NCBI GenBank assembly: GCA_012845835.1
Contig: JABAKD010000006.1
Span: forward strand, 5,234,818 to 5,298,817
Origin: Undaria pinnatifida
Taxonomy: Eukaryota; Sar; Phaeophyceae; Laminariales; Alariaceae
Length of the DNA: 64,000 bases
Reading direction: 5' to 3'
Position numbers and translations under genes: made by a program. The notes under the pieces were generated by a model. It saw only the letters and a list, made by a program, of their open reading frames with translations. It was not told the origin of the DNA and ran no database searches. Positions within the stretch are counted from its first letter, which is position 1, and every line of letters begins with the position of its first letter. Positions 22,495 to 33,424 of the stretch are shown piece by piece.

Positions 22495-22626
22495 TGACGT
22501 CAAGTCTCTCCGTCGGTGCATAAGTGACCTGTCTTGTGACCGCGACCCATACCCCTCACATGACGTCAAGTCTCTCTGTCGGTGCATAAGTGACCTGTCT
22601 TGTGACCGCGACCCATACCCCTCACA
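22495..22626 (+). repeat. 66-bp tandem duplication
   Basis: Units at 22495-22560 and 22561-22626 begin TGACGTCAAGTCTCTC and contain GGTGCATAAGTGACCTG. I see one difference between them (CTCCG/CTCTG). A decayed relative follows at about 22683-22740. From 22740 to 23285 no gene is recognised. Confidence 0.85.
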
Positions 22627-23285
22627 TGTTGGCTACGCGTCACCTGCATTTTTTTTAGACGTAGCCGTCTTGCTCCTCTAAAAGACGTCGGGAGACATGT
22701 CAGTGTCAAGCTGTCTGCCAATGCATATCCAGCCGTCTAGACATATATTCCTAACCTCCCTGGTAGAAAACAAATCATAATATGTGTGGAAACCCCTGAT
22801 ATTTTTTGTTTTTGTTCGGCTGTTTTACTCGTTTGATATGAGCTAATTTGAGATCATCGATATTCTGCAAGTCAATTCCCATCTTTCTGCAGATCGGACT
22901 CGGAAACGTATCAAGATGCCTAAAACAGGAAAAACACACTAATTTATACATCATTGTCAGGCGTTTTTGATAAAGCGGGGATTTTCGATACTGTCCCCTG
23001 ATTTTTTCTGTCAAGGCTGTCTGTGAAGGTAGTTTCCTTCACGCTGTCTGTCAAGGGGTGAAAGTGCCGACATGCGACATATTTGCTCTAAAACGCCAGT
23101 TTTCAACTCAAAGTTTGACATGCTATGTGTTTGAGAAAGTGAGTCATGTTCTCCGTATCCCTATATTAGTAGACACATGCTCTGCGTCACAGGAAGGGTC
23201 GAGTAGTTTTTTTATCACTCCCCTTCCTTGCAATTGAGTTGTACGAAACTGTCAATGTGTAACGGTGTCTAGGCCTACTCGTTGC

Positions 23286-23362
23286 GCACCCAAAAAATCG
23301 TTTCTCACGCTGGCGTATGAATAGCAAGTTAAATAATTTAACTTCATAGGCATTTTGGGTGC
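23286..23362. repeat. 77-bp hairpin repeat with GCACCCAAAA ends
   Basis: The ends GCACCCAAAA and TTTTGGGTGC are inverted, and the centre AAGTTAAATAATTTAACTT is a near-perfect hairpin (23328-23346). It may be a tiny foldback element. From 23363 to 25080 I see no gene, only C-rich and CT-rich stretches (23736-23760, 24240-24420). Confidence 0.5.
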
Positions 23363-25080
23363 TCCTCGTGCATCATTCCTGCATCGCTATCAACTGTAGC
23401 GGACATCGTGGTAATTAAAGTTCAAAACCTATCAAATGCTACCGCGCGAACACGCATTTTTTGTGATTAATCAGCCGATTGACATGTTTGGCGCTGTTCT
23501 AGGACTTGCAAACGAAGATTGTCTGCCTCCCAGGTAGTCCCCATAGCAAAGGCCGATACACAAAGGACAAGAAAAATTACATGTCTCCGTATGTTGATCC
23601 CACGAGTGAATATGAACTCACGTGCAACCCCTCGCACCACCTACGCACCATGCCGACAGTATTGAAAGCACAACCGCATCTGGCAAATGACACCATATCC
23701 TGACAGCAGCCAAACCTCGGTGCACTCAAAAACATTCCCCCCCCCCCACCCCCTCCACCCCTAATAGTCTCCTCCGGCCATGGACCCTCGTCGACATGTA
23801 CGCCGATCAAGAACAGAAACGCCGACGACGCGCATTTTTCATCGCGTAGCACCTACTCTTCTAGATAAATCGGCAGGTTTATATCAACAGGGGACGCAGG
23901 GAGTCAGGCTTTGCAGAATTTGAGCTCAGGCCAGTCCTTGGGCGTGCCGTCCTAACGCCAACTTGCCGATGACATCCACAGTGAATCGGCCCAGGTTATT
24001 CTCGTCGAATCGCGGAAGAGATTTGAGCGTTGTTGGCGACGGTCGAAATTGCTCGGAGTAATCCGCCCCCTCCCTTCTTCGATGACATACGTCGTAGTCG
24101 AAACCTGTACCCTCGCACTCGGAACGGCGGTAGTCTATGCTCTCGTCGCCTTCGTTGTCCCTGCCGTTGTACCCTTCCGCCCAATCCGCACCCTTTATTC
24201 CTGAGCCGAACCACCGGCGTTGGTCAATATCCTCTTTAGATGGCATACCAGCTGATCCCTCCACACCCCCCTTCTTGCTTCCTATGGCCTCCCCGTCCTC
24301 GCCCCCCTTTTCGCCTCCCATACTGTCTTCCCTCTCGCCCCCCTTCTCGTCTCGTAAAATGTCGTCCCCCTCACCCCACCCCTCCCAATCTCTCCGCGAC
24401 CGCCTCGTCGGCCTCTTCCCTTGCCTCATATATTTTGTCTGTGGTTCATAAATAACGCGTTAGGGGTGCGGGAGATGTAAGTGTTAATATTTTGTAGATG
24501 TTAGTGCAGCGCAAGACTTCCAAAGTAGTGACTACATAGGCAACCTCCTGATCAACACGTGAAGAATGTTCTGCACTACGTCGTAGTCAGGCCTTTGTGC
24601 CTATTTATACCTGACACGAGCACATTCGGTGTGTGCGCGTGACGAGGAAGGGCTATACTCGTCATTGTTGCGGAATTTGGTCGTGTTGAAACTGTTCCAT
24701 TCCTCCTGCCGACTGAATGCTGCCAGCAATAACCCTTTGGATAGATAAGATGTATTTTTCAAGACAGATGAAAAAATACCAGGATGTTACCACCAGGACA
24801 ACTTTACCAAGGGCGATTTCGGTACGTCATAATTCTGCGCACTACCACTACATATCCCATATGGAGGGGAATAAATTTGGCAATAGTGAAAAATCTTACT
24901 GTATATCGATGGCAATCTTACCCATATTAGGGTATTTATTGAAAAAAAATGTTTCAAATACGTCAGCTTTAAGTTCAATCAAATTAGTCTAGTCTAGTCT
25001 AATGGTTTATAAACAAATACTCGGAGTATCACGAACAAAATATACAACAATACCAGCTGAGAAATACATTAGCTATCATA

Positions 25081-25249
25081 CAGTACCGGCCTGCTCATAA
25101 GAAACCAGAAATCGGGCTCAGCCAACCACCGCCCCAACATACAGAAATCAGTGTGGCATTCGCCACCCAGGCTGGTCACTTCCTCAATCTTTTACAAATC
25201 GAAGGCTGACTTTCTTCAAAGGAGCTTTCTTATGAGCGGGCCGGTACTG
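25081..25249. mobile_element. 169-bp MITE with 24-bp inverted ends
   Basis: The left end CAGTACCGGCCTGCTCATAA and the following GAAA match the reverse complement of the right end with one difference (C for T) over 24 bases. It has no coding capacity. The CAG start is like hAT-type ends, but I find no convincing 8-bp target duplication. It is not related to families A, B or C. Confidence 0.75.
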
Positions 25250-26460
25250 CGCTTCAGCTATTTTATAAAAACACAACCAACAAAATACGCCAGCTATGAG
25301 TTCGATCGATACTCATCTTTCGAATTTGCATGATGCCCTGGCCTCGCGTTTCTACACATGTTTGTCGTCTATCATACAACAGCGCCACGATCACATCTAC
25401 AAGTAGGAACCACACCAGTAGTACAGGTAGGTGTAAACACAGGATCACAATACTGAACGCAAAACTGCAAGGACCCTTTGCTATTATTATTAATATGAAA
25501 TCGAGCTTTATGTTTCTGCCCATATCAATACAGCCCTACGAGGGTATCTTCCTGGCGACTGATGACATGAAATGGCATCTCTACGACAACAGCACTCGCA
25601 CAGTAGCACCATCACCCTATCTGCGCGTACAACCACACCAAGGGTAGGAACATCAGTGCGTGCTACGCAAGTACTTATACAAACAATAGCAGGGTACGCA
25701 CAAGTACAAGCAACTTCTCGGTATGCCCACTCCTGTGTTTACACCCATGCATACAGTAGCAGTGATGAACAAATGACGCAAATATAAGGGACAGTTACTA
25801 TTTATTATGATATGTAAATGTTCCTTACATTTACATTCATGGCAGTAGCTATAACTGCAACGCTGTCCAGAAGCCACGAGGCCGTCTAGAAGCTCTCTAC
25901 ACGTTTCTACACCACCACTGCTGGGTGCACACTACGAGGCCATCCCCCTGACAGCACCAGACACATTTGTACAACAACAGCACTCCTACCGCAGCATGAG
26001 CACGTACCGATTGACAACACCACCAGCTCATGTACTTGTACGACCACACCGGATTTACGTACACGAGTACAAGCCAAAGAGTATGCCTACAAACATCAGA
26101 AAGAAGACTAAATTAGACAGAAATATAAAGATTGTTTAGAGAAAATATAAATATTGTAGCGCTCCTTACATTTCCGTTAGTAACTTTACAGCACTACTAG
26201 GGCATCCTACCACACTCTGTTGTACAGTAAATCACATTTTTCTACAAAAACAGCAACAACAGCAGTAACACAGCAGCACAAGTACCTGCCGCTCACCACA
26301 GCACAAACGACTTGCCGCTCACAGCAGCACGACGACAACCTGCCACTGACAGCACCGTCATCACATCTACACGTAAATCAACACCAATAGTACGAACAGC
26401 AGAACGCGCGACACACTGTACATGGAGAGTTGTCGCCGAGGGAATGGAAAGTGTATTACG
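25250..26460. other. No gene seen; CAG/CAC and GTAC-rich DNA
   Basis: Short imperfect CAGCAC/ACCACCAG strings and ATTTACAT-like words. The frames are short and unrecognised. The texture matches the proposed intron at 19932-21608. Confidence 0.35.
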
Positions 26461-26461
26461 A

Positions 26462-26761
26462 TTACTCGTATGCATCATCTACTTTGCGCACCTGTCGGTC
26501 GTTCCCCAGTTTATCTGTTGCTTTCACCGTGAAAAAACGAGTTTTGCCAGCATTTCCTCCGCTTCTTGCGGCACCGCTTTCCCGCCGTCCCAGTTGACCA
26601 GTGCTCCCCAAAACCGCCTGAACGCATTCATCTACGATCTCAGCCCGGCAGTTCGCCAGTATGCAGCTTTCCGCATACGAGTTGTGTTGGGCCAGGGACA
26701 CCGAATGGAGGGCGCAGTATCCGTTGGGGAGCGCTTGTTTGATCTCCAAGCCACCTTGCAA
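26462..26761 (-). CDS. Unidentified reading frame, 99 residues
   Basis: The minus-strand frame has near-normal amino-acid composition, unlike the low-complexity frames elsewhere. Residues 9-18 read QALPNGYCAL followed by HSVSLAQ. This weakly recalls the DGNCxxxS nucleophile motif of OTU cysteine proteases, with Asp missing, so I do not assign it. It may continue upstream of its first Met. A + strand frame of 186 residues overlaps it, and at most one can be real. Confidence 0.2.
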   Translation of the reverse strand: MQGGLEIKQALPNGYCALHSVSLAQHNSYAESCILANCRAEIVDECVQAVLGSTGQLGRRESGAARSGGNAGKTRFFTVKATDKLGNDRQVRKVDDAYE

Positions 26762-27099
26762 GAATGCCGCACCACTAATCGCCGCCAGACCACAATGTAC
26801 ATCCTTTCTCTCGCAGCAAGTTCCTGCCCCGTAGGACGGCCGAGTGTTCCAAGTCGCAGGTGTGTGTTGTGACTGTACCTAGCTCCTCCACGTCGTCCAT
26901 GGTTCCTCCCTGGCGCCTCGTGGCTGCCTTGCGCTAGATGAGGAGTGTCTGCGGCGCCCTTACACGGGGAGTATCCCGAACCGACACGGCCGCACCACCA
27001 CTCTTCGTGGCCCATCCTCATTGGTCGACTCTGCCGAGACTGTCAGTTTGTTCCCAGGATAGCTAATCGCCAAGAGATTACTACCCCTAGAATCGCACT

Positions 27100-27212
27100 C
27101 GAATTAGATACGTATTTTAAGTCCCTCACAAAGTCCAAGTGTTTTTGTTTTTTTTGGGGACAAAAAATGTCCCCAAAAGGTCGTCCAGTTCTAAAAGGGT
27201 TAAGACATGTTC
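27100..27212. mobile_element. Family G end at a TTAA site
   Basis: GGGGACAAAAAATGTCCCC (27158-27176) is an inverted pair. The block then ends with CAGTTCTAAAAGGGTTAA, after which family A sequence (GACATGTTCTTCTTAACGC) resumes. The mirror end is seen at 19232. This fits a TTAA-targeting element inserted in family A, but the two ends are in different copies. Confidence 0.4.
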
Positions 27213-27410
27213 TTCTTAACGCAAACCCCAATTTGGACAAAAGTAAAGCTGTTTCCACGGGATGAAGAATCCCATGGCCTAGGTACACAGCGAGAATCAC
27301 TGAAAACAAAAGTGGCCTATTTCCGACGATTTTAGAATAAGGAGCCCCGTCATTCAGAAAACGTTTTCGCCAAAAACCGGTATACCTCTATCGTAGCACG
27401 CGTCAAGATG
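27213..27410 (+). mobile_element. Family A element, right part
   Basis: Reads GAATCCCATGGCCTAGGTAC, GGAGCCCCGTCATTCAG, and ends CTCTATCGTAGCACGCGTC, the right inverted end of family A. The left end was lost to the family G insertion at the TTAA. Confidence 0.6.
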
Positions 27411-27414
27411 TTTG

Positions 27415-27835
27415 TTCAAGGACTACCGCATAGAAGTGCTGGGAGGATTGCGCGAGCGAAGGCCTTCGAAGTCGTGCTTCGGCTGACTGATTCTACGGTA
27501 GCCCCTCCCCCTAAACCAGCGATCCCCCCCCCCCCCGTTAACGAACGTTTCATGGCTGCTCGACACGAGGAATGATGCCATATGAAGAAAACATCTTTAA
27601 GTATTCCCTTGGTTGCAAAGGACTATTGAACGATGACATCGAGGTGGCAAGGGGCACCGTATTTCGAGAGATACGGCCGGGAGTTGGTTTCAAACCAGCG
27701 ATCTCGTTCAAGAGAAGTTGGGGGGGGGGTACCGTAGATAAACTCGGTTGAAAGTTCGAGCTGATCCTCTTAGGGGCTCAGAAAATTCTCAGAAACTTCT
27801 GCTGCATCCCTACGGTGGGACGACTCTAGACTTGA
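27415..27835 (+). mobile_element. Family B element split by family C
   Basis: The left part ends TGCGCGAGCGAAGGCCTTCG and AAGTCGTGCTTCGG. The right part resumes at about 27752 with TCGAGCTGATCCTCTTAGG, TCTGCTGCATCCCTACGGTG and GGACGACTCT. The split lies within the region where intact copies (such as 47258-47513) are continuous. Confidence 0.6.
27491..27741 (+). mobile_element. TIR element family C inside family B
   Basis: TTCTACGGTAGCCCC at the left is inverted at the right (GGGGGTACCGTAGATAA). The interior has AACGTTTCATGGCTGCTCG and the GATACGGCCGGGAGTTGG words of the family. 27836-28050 shows no feature. Confidence 0.65.
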
Positions 27836-28049
27836 AATCACGAGCGGTTGGAGTCATGTAGCAAAGCATGCTCCAATAGTTCAGGACGGAACACCAGACG
27901 GATTTTCTACATGTGGCCGAAAACCGATATTGCTGGCAACCTGCGGTCGTTGGTGACAGTAGAGTGGAGAGGGAAGGAAATCGGTGAGGGCGGCCGCGAC
28001 TTTTTTCTACTACGCTAAAACCTGTATTCCCACTGGGTACATTGACGAC

Positions 28050-29130
28050 AAGGCATGGAAGGCAATGGCATGAAATTCAAAACCAAGAATACGCTCCAAC
28101 CCCGCGAAGCAGGAGCACGTGCGGGAGAGGGACGGAATGCTGACGAGGTGGACATGCTGGTCGAGACCCTTGCGCTAGCCTCGGTGGAAGGAAGCACACA
28201 GAAGGTGTACTGGTCGATATGGCAAACCTGGTGCCGCCTCAGAACGATAGAAGGCAATAAATATTTGGTTCGCAGAAACGGATTGGGAAGACGAAGCAGT
28301 AAAACCGTTGACAATTTACATGGCCCTACGATGATTTGCGTTTAAACACTAACGTCAAACGATCCGAGGATGTTTCCGTAAAATGTGGGGGGGTGTGGGA
28401 GTTGTTTGCGTCCCTCTGCATTGTGCTCGCCATAAGAAAATGAATGGATACCTAGAGCGGGCGGAAACTATGACGTACGCACCCGGGTTAGGATACCGCT
28501 TACGTGGAACATGTTAACAAAACGGATGGAGATTGTCATGGAGGTAGGGTCTGAGGGGTCGGTGATCTGGGGCGGACTTGCTTTGCCATTTCGCCTTTTG
28601 TGCCGAGCCTCTACATTTTGAGCATACGGTAACGGACTCGTGTATCCTGACTCCTGCCTGACTTGAAGGGACTTGGTTTTCTTTGGCGGAGCTGTTCAAC
28701 TCGCGTGGGAAGACAGGATGACAGGAGACAGAATAGAAGCGACGTTCCGTGCGCCGAAGTCAGACAGAAAAAAGGTTGGGAGTGGTCGTGACAAGGACCA
28801 GAGTAGTCGTAGGGAGTGTTTGAGGATGGGAAGAGTAACGGGGCGCTGGAATTTCTTATTGATCTTCTGGACATTGGTCCCGAGCTGGATTGATCAGCAC
28901 CTTTGATGTGGATTCAGAAGGCGACCACATGGACGGTAGTCATGCGCACGACGGTAACACAGGCGTTGGGACGGACGATACAGGGAGTTTTGGGTAGAGA
29001 TCCGGTCCCATACGCGCTACGCTTAGGCGGGATCGGAGGGGTCACTCATGTAACCGCCCGAGGCGCATCAGATATTCAAATGAACAGAGCGGGTAGATGT
29101 AAGTCATTGGAATGGTTAATGTAGGAGAAG
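28050..29130 (+). pseudogene. Tyrosine recombinase remnant (DIRS/Crypton-like)
   Basis: Ordered pieces lie in frames 2 and 1. 28055-28345 has an N-terminal SAM-like segment (LASVEGSTQKVYWSIWQTWC), as in tyrosine recombinases. 28480-28680 reads RVRIPLTWNML and then GLALPFRLLCRAS, like the first catalytic-Arg region. 28903-29124 reads VPYALRLGGIGGVTHVTARG then QMNRAGRCKSLEWLM, like the HxxR/G-W-x-S region before the nucleophile Tyr, which I do not see. In-frame stops (near 28619 and 28660) and a frame change near 28903 mark it as dead. It could be the integrase end of a DIRS-type retroelement or a DNA element. Confidence 0.5.
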
Positions 29131-29659
29131 GAGGTGAAGGAGCTCATTTTGTTTCACAAGCACTACCACCTAGGAAAAAAGGTATAAGAAGTTTAGTATA
29201 CTATTACGAAGACCTATTGTTAACAGGATGAAATCACACAATTAAGGGAAGCATGGCCACCTTTCAGGTGAGCTCTTCTACGCTACGGCTGTGTTGGATT
29301 GAGGCTCTGTTTACCCGGTAAGACCAGTCAACAAGGTACACTTGCGTCAAAGGCAAGCGAAACAAAGACGGGTGTTTTCTCGCCCCCTTTTTTGTTTAGT
29401 AAGTCATCCTGCTAACAGCGGATCTCCGTAATAGGCGTTTTTAGATATGATCGGGCTTCCCAGCGGAGAAAACTGTGGCCAGTTGTATCGTTTTTTCGTG
29501 GTAATGGGCCAAGACGTAAAAGTAAGAAGCGGGCTAGCCCGAGGGCATATTCGTCTGGGAACATAGTATCCCATTGTTCCCTCGTTGTGTCTTCGCGGGC
29601 ATTTAGTTTACTGCGGAAATTATTGCCACAATTCTTGAGTCTAATGCGTACAACAAATT
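29131..29659. other. No gene seen
   Basis: Short frames only. A minus-strand frame of 145 residues (29412-29849) overlaps repeat H and has no recognised motif. Confidence 0.35.
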
Positions 29660-29875
29660 GAAATATTGAAGTAGTTTGAATATATAGTTTGCAAAGAGGC
29701 GTTAAGAGAGTTGTAGGGTGGAAGGAAAGTAATAAAAAGTACGAGCAGGAGGATTTGGTGGCGGTCAGATAAACGGCACCAACGAAGCTGGTAGTTGAGC
29801 AGTAGGCTCTAAGAACGGCAGAGTGCAACGAAAGGACCAGATAGTACAAGCAGTGTTGATTGAATCAGGTGTTTC
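29660..29875 (+). repeat. Dispersed repeat H, copy 2
   Basis: Shares AAATATTGAAGTAGTTTG, GACGGCACCAACGAAGCTGG-like and AACGAAAGGACCAG with 11940-12180. It lies 5' of the copia pol remnant, but I cannot show that it is its LTR. Confidence 0.5.
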
Positions 29876-30044
29876 ATCGTTTTTTCCCACCATCCCACCC
29901 TAAAGCTCATAAGAGGGGGGGAAGGGGAGCAGCGAAGAAGCCATACAGACTGCGGCACAACTTGTTCACCGGACTGTTGCAAGATCATGCTATCGCGGTC
30001 AGGCGCCGCGAGCTACTCGACCGATGTGACGTGAGGCTACCGGC

Positions 30045-31690
30045 GTGCGCCGCCGGGTGGACTACGGGCGGCGAGGTGCTGCGATGGATGCGCCACCACC
30101 ACCACTGGCGAAGGGGGGGAGCGCCAGTGCCCAAGCCCAGGAACCGGAAGTGCCGCAGGGCTTCGAGGTGTGGTGCCGGCAGACGCCGCCAGTGACTAGT
30201 GAATCACCGGCGCCCCTGCCTGCTGCGACGTCCATGTCGCAACAACAGGAGGCGCTGGTGTCTGGTTCACCGTCGGAGCACCCGCAGCGTGCATCGTCCC
30301 TGTCGCAACGAGTGGGGACGCCGGCATCAGGTGCATCGTTGGAGTCGCCGCCGCCTGCGTCATCCATGGCGTAGCGTCAGGAAACACCGGAGGCCTGTGC
30401 ATCGCCGGAGCTCCCGCCGCCTGCGCCGTCCATACCGCAGCGGCAGGAAGCGCCGATGGCTAGCTCGTCGCCGAAGCCTGTGATCGCGCCTCCTCCCCCT
30501 GCCTCAACGGTGCAGCAACAGCAGCAACCGCGGGTAACGCCGGCGGTAACGCGGTCGGCTCCACGGCGATAGGGGGGCATGAGTCAACAGTATGGCTTCG
30601 TTTCGATGTTATCCGCACGGGAGGACATCGACATGGGCATTGCCGACCAGTCCCCGCCGTATACGCCCCCCTTGATCTGCCTGCATGCCCAGCGAGAGAG
30701 TTTGTGACACCCGACATGTATACCCCGGCATGCGCGGACGTGTCCTCGGATGTGTGGTATCGTGCTATGAAGGTAGAGAGCGGTGGTTGATCGGCGCGGG
30801 GACTTTCGGCGCTGAGATGGACGCGACATTTGGTGGTACGTGTCAACGAAACGGCATCGACGTGATCCCATCCAGGTAGGTCTATTCTTAAGAGGTTAAC
30901 GAGGTTGGGCTGCTCTCAAACGCCCCCCCCCGAAATCAGCGACTTTCTTTAACGAACGTTTCGTTGCTGCTCGATACAAGGAAACGTGCTATGAACAGGA
31001 CACTTTCACATATTTTCTTGTTTGCAAAGGACTATCGACCGATGACGTCGGGGTGGCAAGGGGCACGGTATTTCAGGAGGTACGGGTGTGGGCTGGTTTC
31101 AAAACCGACGAATTCGGTGAAGAAAAGCTGGGGGGGCTACCGTAGAACGACTCTTTGGTAGAGCGGTGCAGGCAGAGGGAAGATTTGTAGCGAGGGGCTT
31201 TGGGCAACCTGCAGGCGTTGACTTCTTCGAGGCTTTTCCCCCGTGCCCATCCGCTGCGAGCATTCGCCTGCTGGCTACGATTGCGTGCGAGCTGGACTGA
31301 ACTTGTACCGTTTCGATACTGAACAAGCGTTTGTCCAGTCTGAGCTGAATGTGGATGTTTACGTGCGGATGTGGGGCGATGTCCGGCAAGGTGGTCAAGT
31401 TGTGCCGCAGTCTGTATGGCTTGAAGCAGGCGTAGTGACAATGGCACCATCACCTGTTGCGCGGTATGAGGGGTCTTGGGTTTGAGCAGTGTGAGGTTTA
31501 TGCGTGCGTGATGCGTTTGTTAAAAGAGGGGGCCGTTTCCATTGTGGTAGTAGTACACGTAGACGATATTTCTGCGATGGGGCTTAAGAGCAGGTGTGAC
31601 AGGTTTTGTGAGGATCTGAACCAGTTCGTTCCTATCGTTAACCTGAGGAGGTTGCGGTGGTACGCAGGTTGAACCAACGGCAACGTAGCA
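30045..31690 (+). pseudogene. Ty1/copia pol remnant: linker and reverse transcriptase
   Basis: 30045-30580 encodes a Pro/Ser/Gln-rich segment with imperfect repeats, ending TVQQQQQPRVTPAVTRSAPRR. I take this as the integrase-RT linker. 30600-30891 leads into NGIDVIPSR followed by a TAG where copia RTs have the RWV tryptophan. After an inserted family C element, RT resumes at about 31171: GRFVARGFGQPAGVDFFEAF, then FDTEQAFVQSELNVDVYVRM, SGKVVKLCRSLYGLKQA, LGFEQCE and VVVHVDDISAMG (catalytic box HVDD at 31556-31567), ending LRRLRWYAG. There are several stops and frame changes, and no RNase H part or LTR is identified. Confidence 0.85.
30922..31147 (+). mobile_element. Family C element inside the copia RT
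   Basis: Poly-C followed by GAAATCAGCGACTTTC, AACGAACGTTTCGTTGCTGC, GACTATCGACCGATGACG and the right end GGGGGGCTACCGTAGAA. The left TTCTACGATA is missing here. It separates two parts of one copia RT coding remnant. Confidence 0.65.
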
Positions 31691-31814
31691 TGATCAGGAC
31701 TAATGGCATCGCATGCCATACATAGCCCGGTAGGCAATGCCAATACTTGAACGAGGTGGTACGATGCAGCATTCATGCAGATCTCGGACGTGCGCGCGAT
31801 GAACGAACGTAGGC

Positions 31815-31915
31815 ACGCCCCCCCCCGCCCCCTTCTACCCCCCCCCCCCCCCCCTTTCTACCTCCCCCCCCTTCTACTCCCCCCCCCCCCCCCCCCTTCT
31901 ACCCCTTACCCCCCG
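31815..31915. repeat. Poly-C/TTCTACC tract
   Basis: Three long C runs separated by TTCTAC. It marks the junction between two copia remnants of opposite orientation. Confidence 0.85.
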
Positions 31916-32460
31916 CACACCCGTCACAATACCCCAAACGCCGCGTAACCTTTATCCCCAACTGACGTGCAGTCTCACGCAGAACAACATCGTGAGCTTG
32001 GCCGAGAGAACAGTGTAAGTCGTTGACGTCGATCCAGCGTTGCTTACCAGGATTTATCACTGCTGCAGCAAATGCGAGGGGGTTCGCGTGCCTCTCTACC
32101 CTCGTAGCTTTGACGTAATTCCCAAAGTTTTTCTTACGGAAAGGTACACGTCCATCAAGCATGTGAGCGCCTGTGCGGTCAAGCGTGGTGACGTGCCCCT
32201 CCTGAATGGCATTGAAAGAACACAGATCAAAAGAAGCTCCGGGCACAAACGCTACGTTTCGCAAGGTCACCTCAACGCCCTCGGCTCAGTGCATCACCAC
32301 ATCGATTTGCCCAAAATATTATACAGCTATTTTCTTGCCGTCACCAATGATCGAAATGTATCATCAGGGCCAGGGAACCGCTTTTTGTAGAAAAATGTGG
32401 GGTCACCAGTACAGTGGATGGATGCAGCGCTATCTCCAATCAGAATGCCCCCAAAGACCA
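31899..32460 (-). pseudogene. Ty1/copia protease and GAG-pre-integrase remnant
   Basis: On the minus strand from about 32460: GDSAASIHCTGDPTFFY, like the aspartic protease active-site region (D-S-A/G). A one-base shift and then IIGDGKKIAV with a stop follow. From 32270 comes LRNVAFVPGASFDLCSFNAI, and at 31960-31900 GIKVTRRLGYCDGCAGGKG, as in the GAG-pre-integrase domain of copia Pol. It is truncated by the poly-C tract before the integrase core. It belongs with the minus-strand gag at 35182-36475; the LTR element at 32979-35129 separates them. Confidence 0.7.
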
Positions 32461-32599
32461 CCCCCAATACAAATCGCATACCACTTGCCTAGCAACGCTA
32501 AATGCGCCACGAAGAGGGTGTGCCCCTGAATCGGTTGACTGTTGCCCTCCGGCGGTTAGCTGTCAAATGTCGAGGAAGCAGTCCACCCCCGCAGGCTCC

Positions 32600-32973
32600 T
32601 CCACCCCTATGCTCTGGCTGCCCCAGGACTTCGCCGCCTCTGCGTGCTCCACCGCCCTCACCGCCCCCGGCTCAATGCGATACTCCACAGCCCCCATCGC
32701 CCCAGGCCAAAACCTGTGCTCCGCCGCCCCCACCGCCCCCGGCCCAATGCCATACTCCACAGCCCTCACCGCTCCCGGCCAAGACCTGTGCACCACCGCC
32801 CTCACCGCCCCCGACCCAGTGTTGTGCGCCACCGGTCTGACCGCCCCCGGCCCAGTGCTGTTCGCCACCGTCCTCACCGCCCCCGGCCTAGTGCTGTTCG
32901 CCACCGCCCACACCGCCCCCAGCGCATAATTCTGTTCCACCGCCCTCACCGCCCCTGGCGCAGTGTTGAGCGC
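32600..32973. repeat. 36-bp minisatellite between copia gag and protease
   Basis: About ten imperfect units built on CCGCCCTCACCGCCCCCGGC followed by a variable CAGTGCT/CAATGC spacer. The same unit continues at 35130-35175 beyond the inserted LTR element. On the minus strand it would encode GAVRAVEH-like repeats. Confidence 0.85.
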
Positions 32974-32978
32974 CACCG

Positions 32979-33424
32979 TGTTGAGAGCATGAACCTTGGA
33001 TTCAAATCTAAGCCAAGGCGCAGTCTATTCGAGCAGTGTATTCGCACGAATAATATATGCAATTGAACCTTACGTTGAATCTTCGATGGAACTTAGATAT
33101 AAACGTAGATTTGAGTATGTTAAGGCTGCCCAGTTGTCCCGGTATTCTACCGGCCTACGGGCATTGTTCCGTGATGATCAAGTGGTGATGCAACCCACCA
33201 TGATCACTCTCCCTTCTCTCCCTTCTCTCCCTTCTCTCCCTTCTCTTCCTTCTTTCCCTTCTTCTTGATCTTCTTCTCTCTTTGGCCTTAAGCGCCCTTT
33301 CCAAACTTTTATTTCTCATCACAAGTGATGTTAACAGATACTCAGTACTTTGGTGCCACCTATGCATCTCTTCGCATAGAAGACAGAGCCTCCACACAAT
33401 CGTTGTGATCACAGGCTATTCAAA
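32979..33424. repeat. Left LTR
   Basis: About 446 bp. Landmarks are GAACCTTGGATTCAAATC, CGCAGTCTATTCGAGCAGTG, CGGTATTCTACCGGCCTACG, a (CCCTTCTCT)n pyrimidine run at 33210-33265, and GACAGAGCCTCCACACAATC. The terminus reads CTATTCAAACA, a little different from the right LTR. Confidence 0.8.

Noticed and set aside
26462-26761. OTU-type cysteine protease from the PNGYC stretch
   Set aside because: The Asp before the Gly is missing, no His box is visible, and the match is only a few residues.
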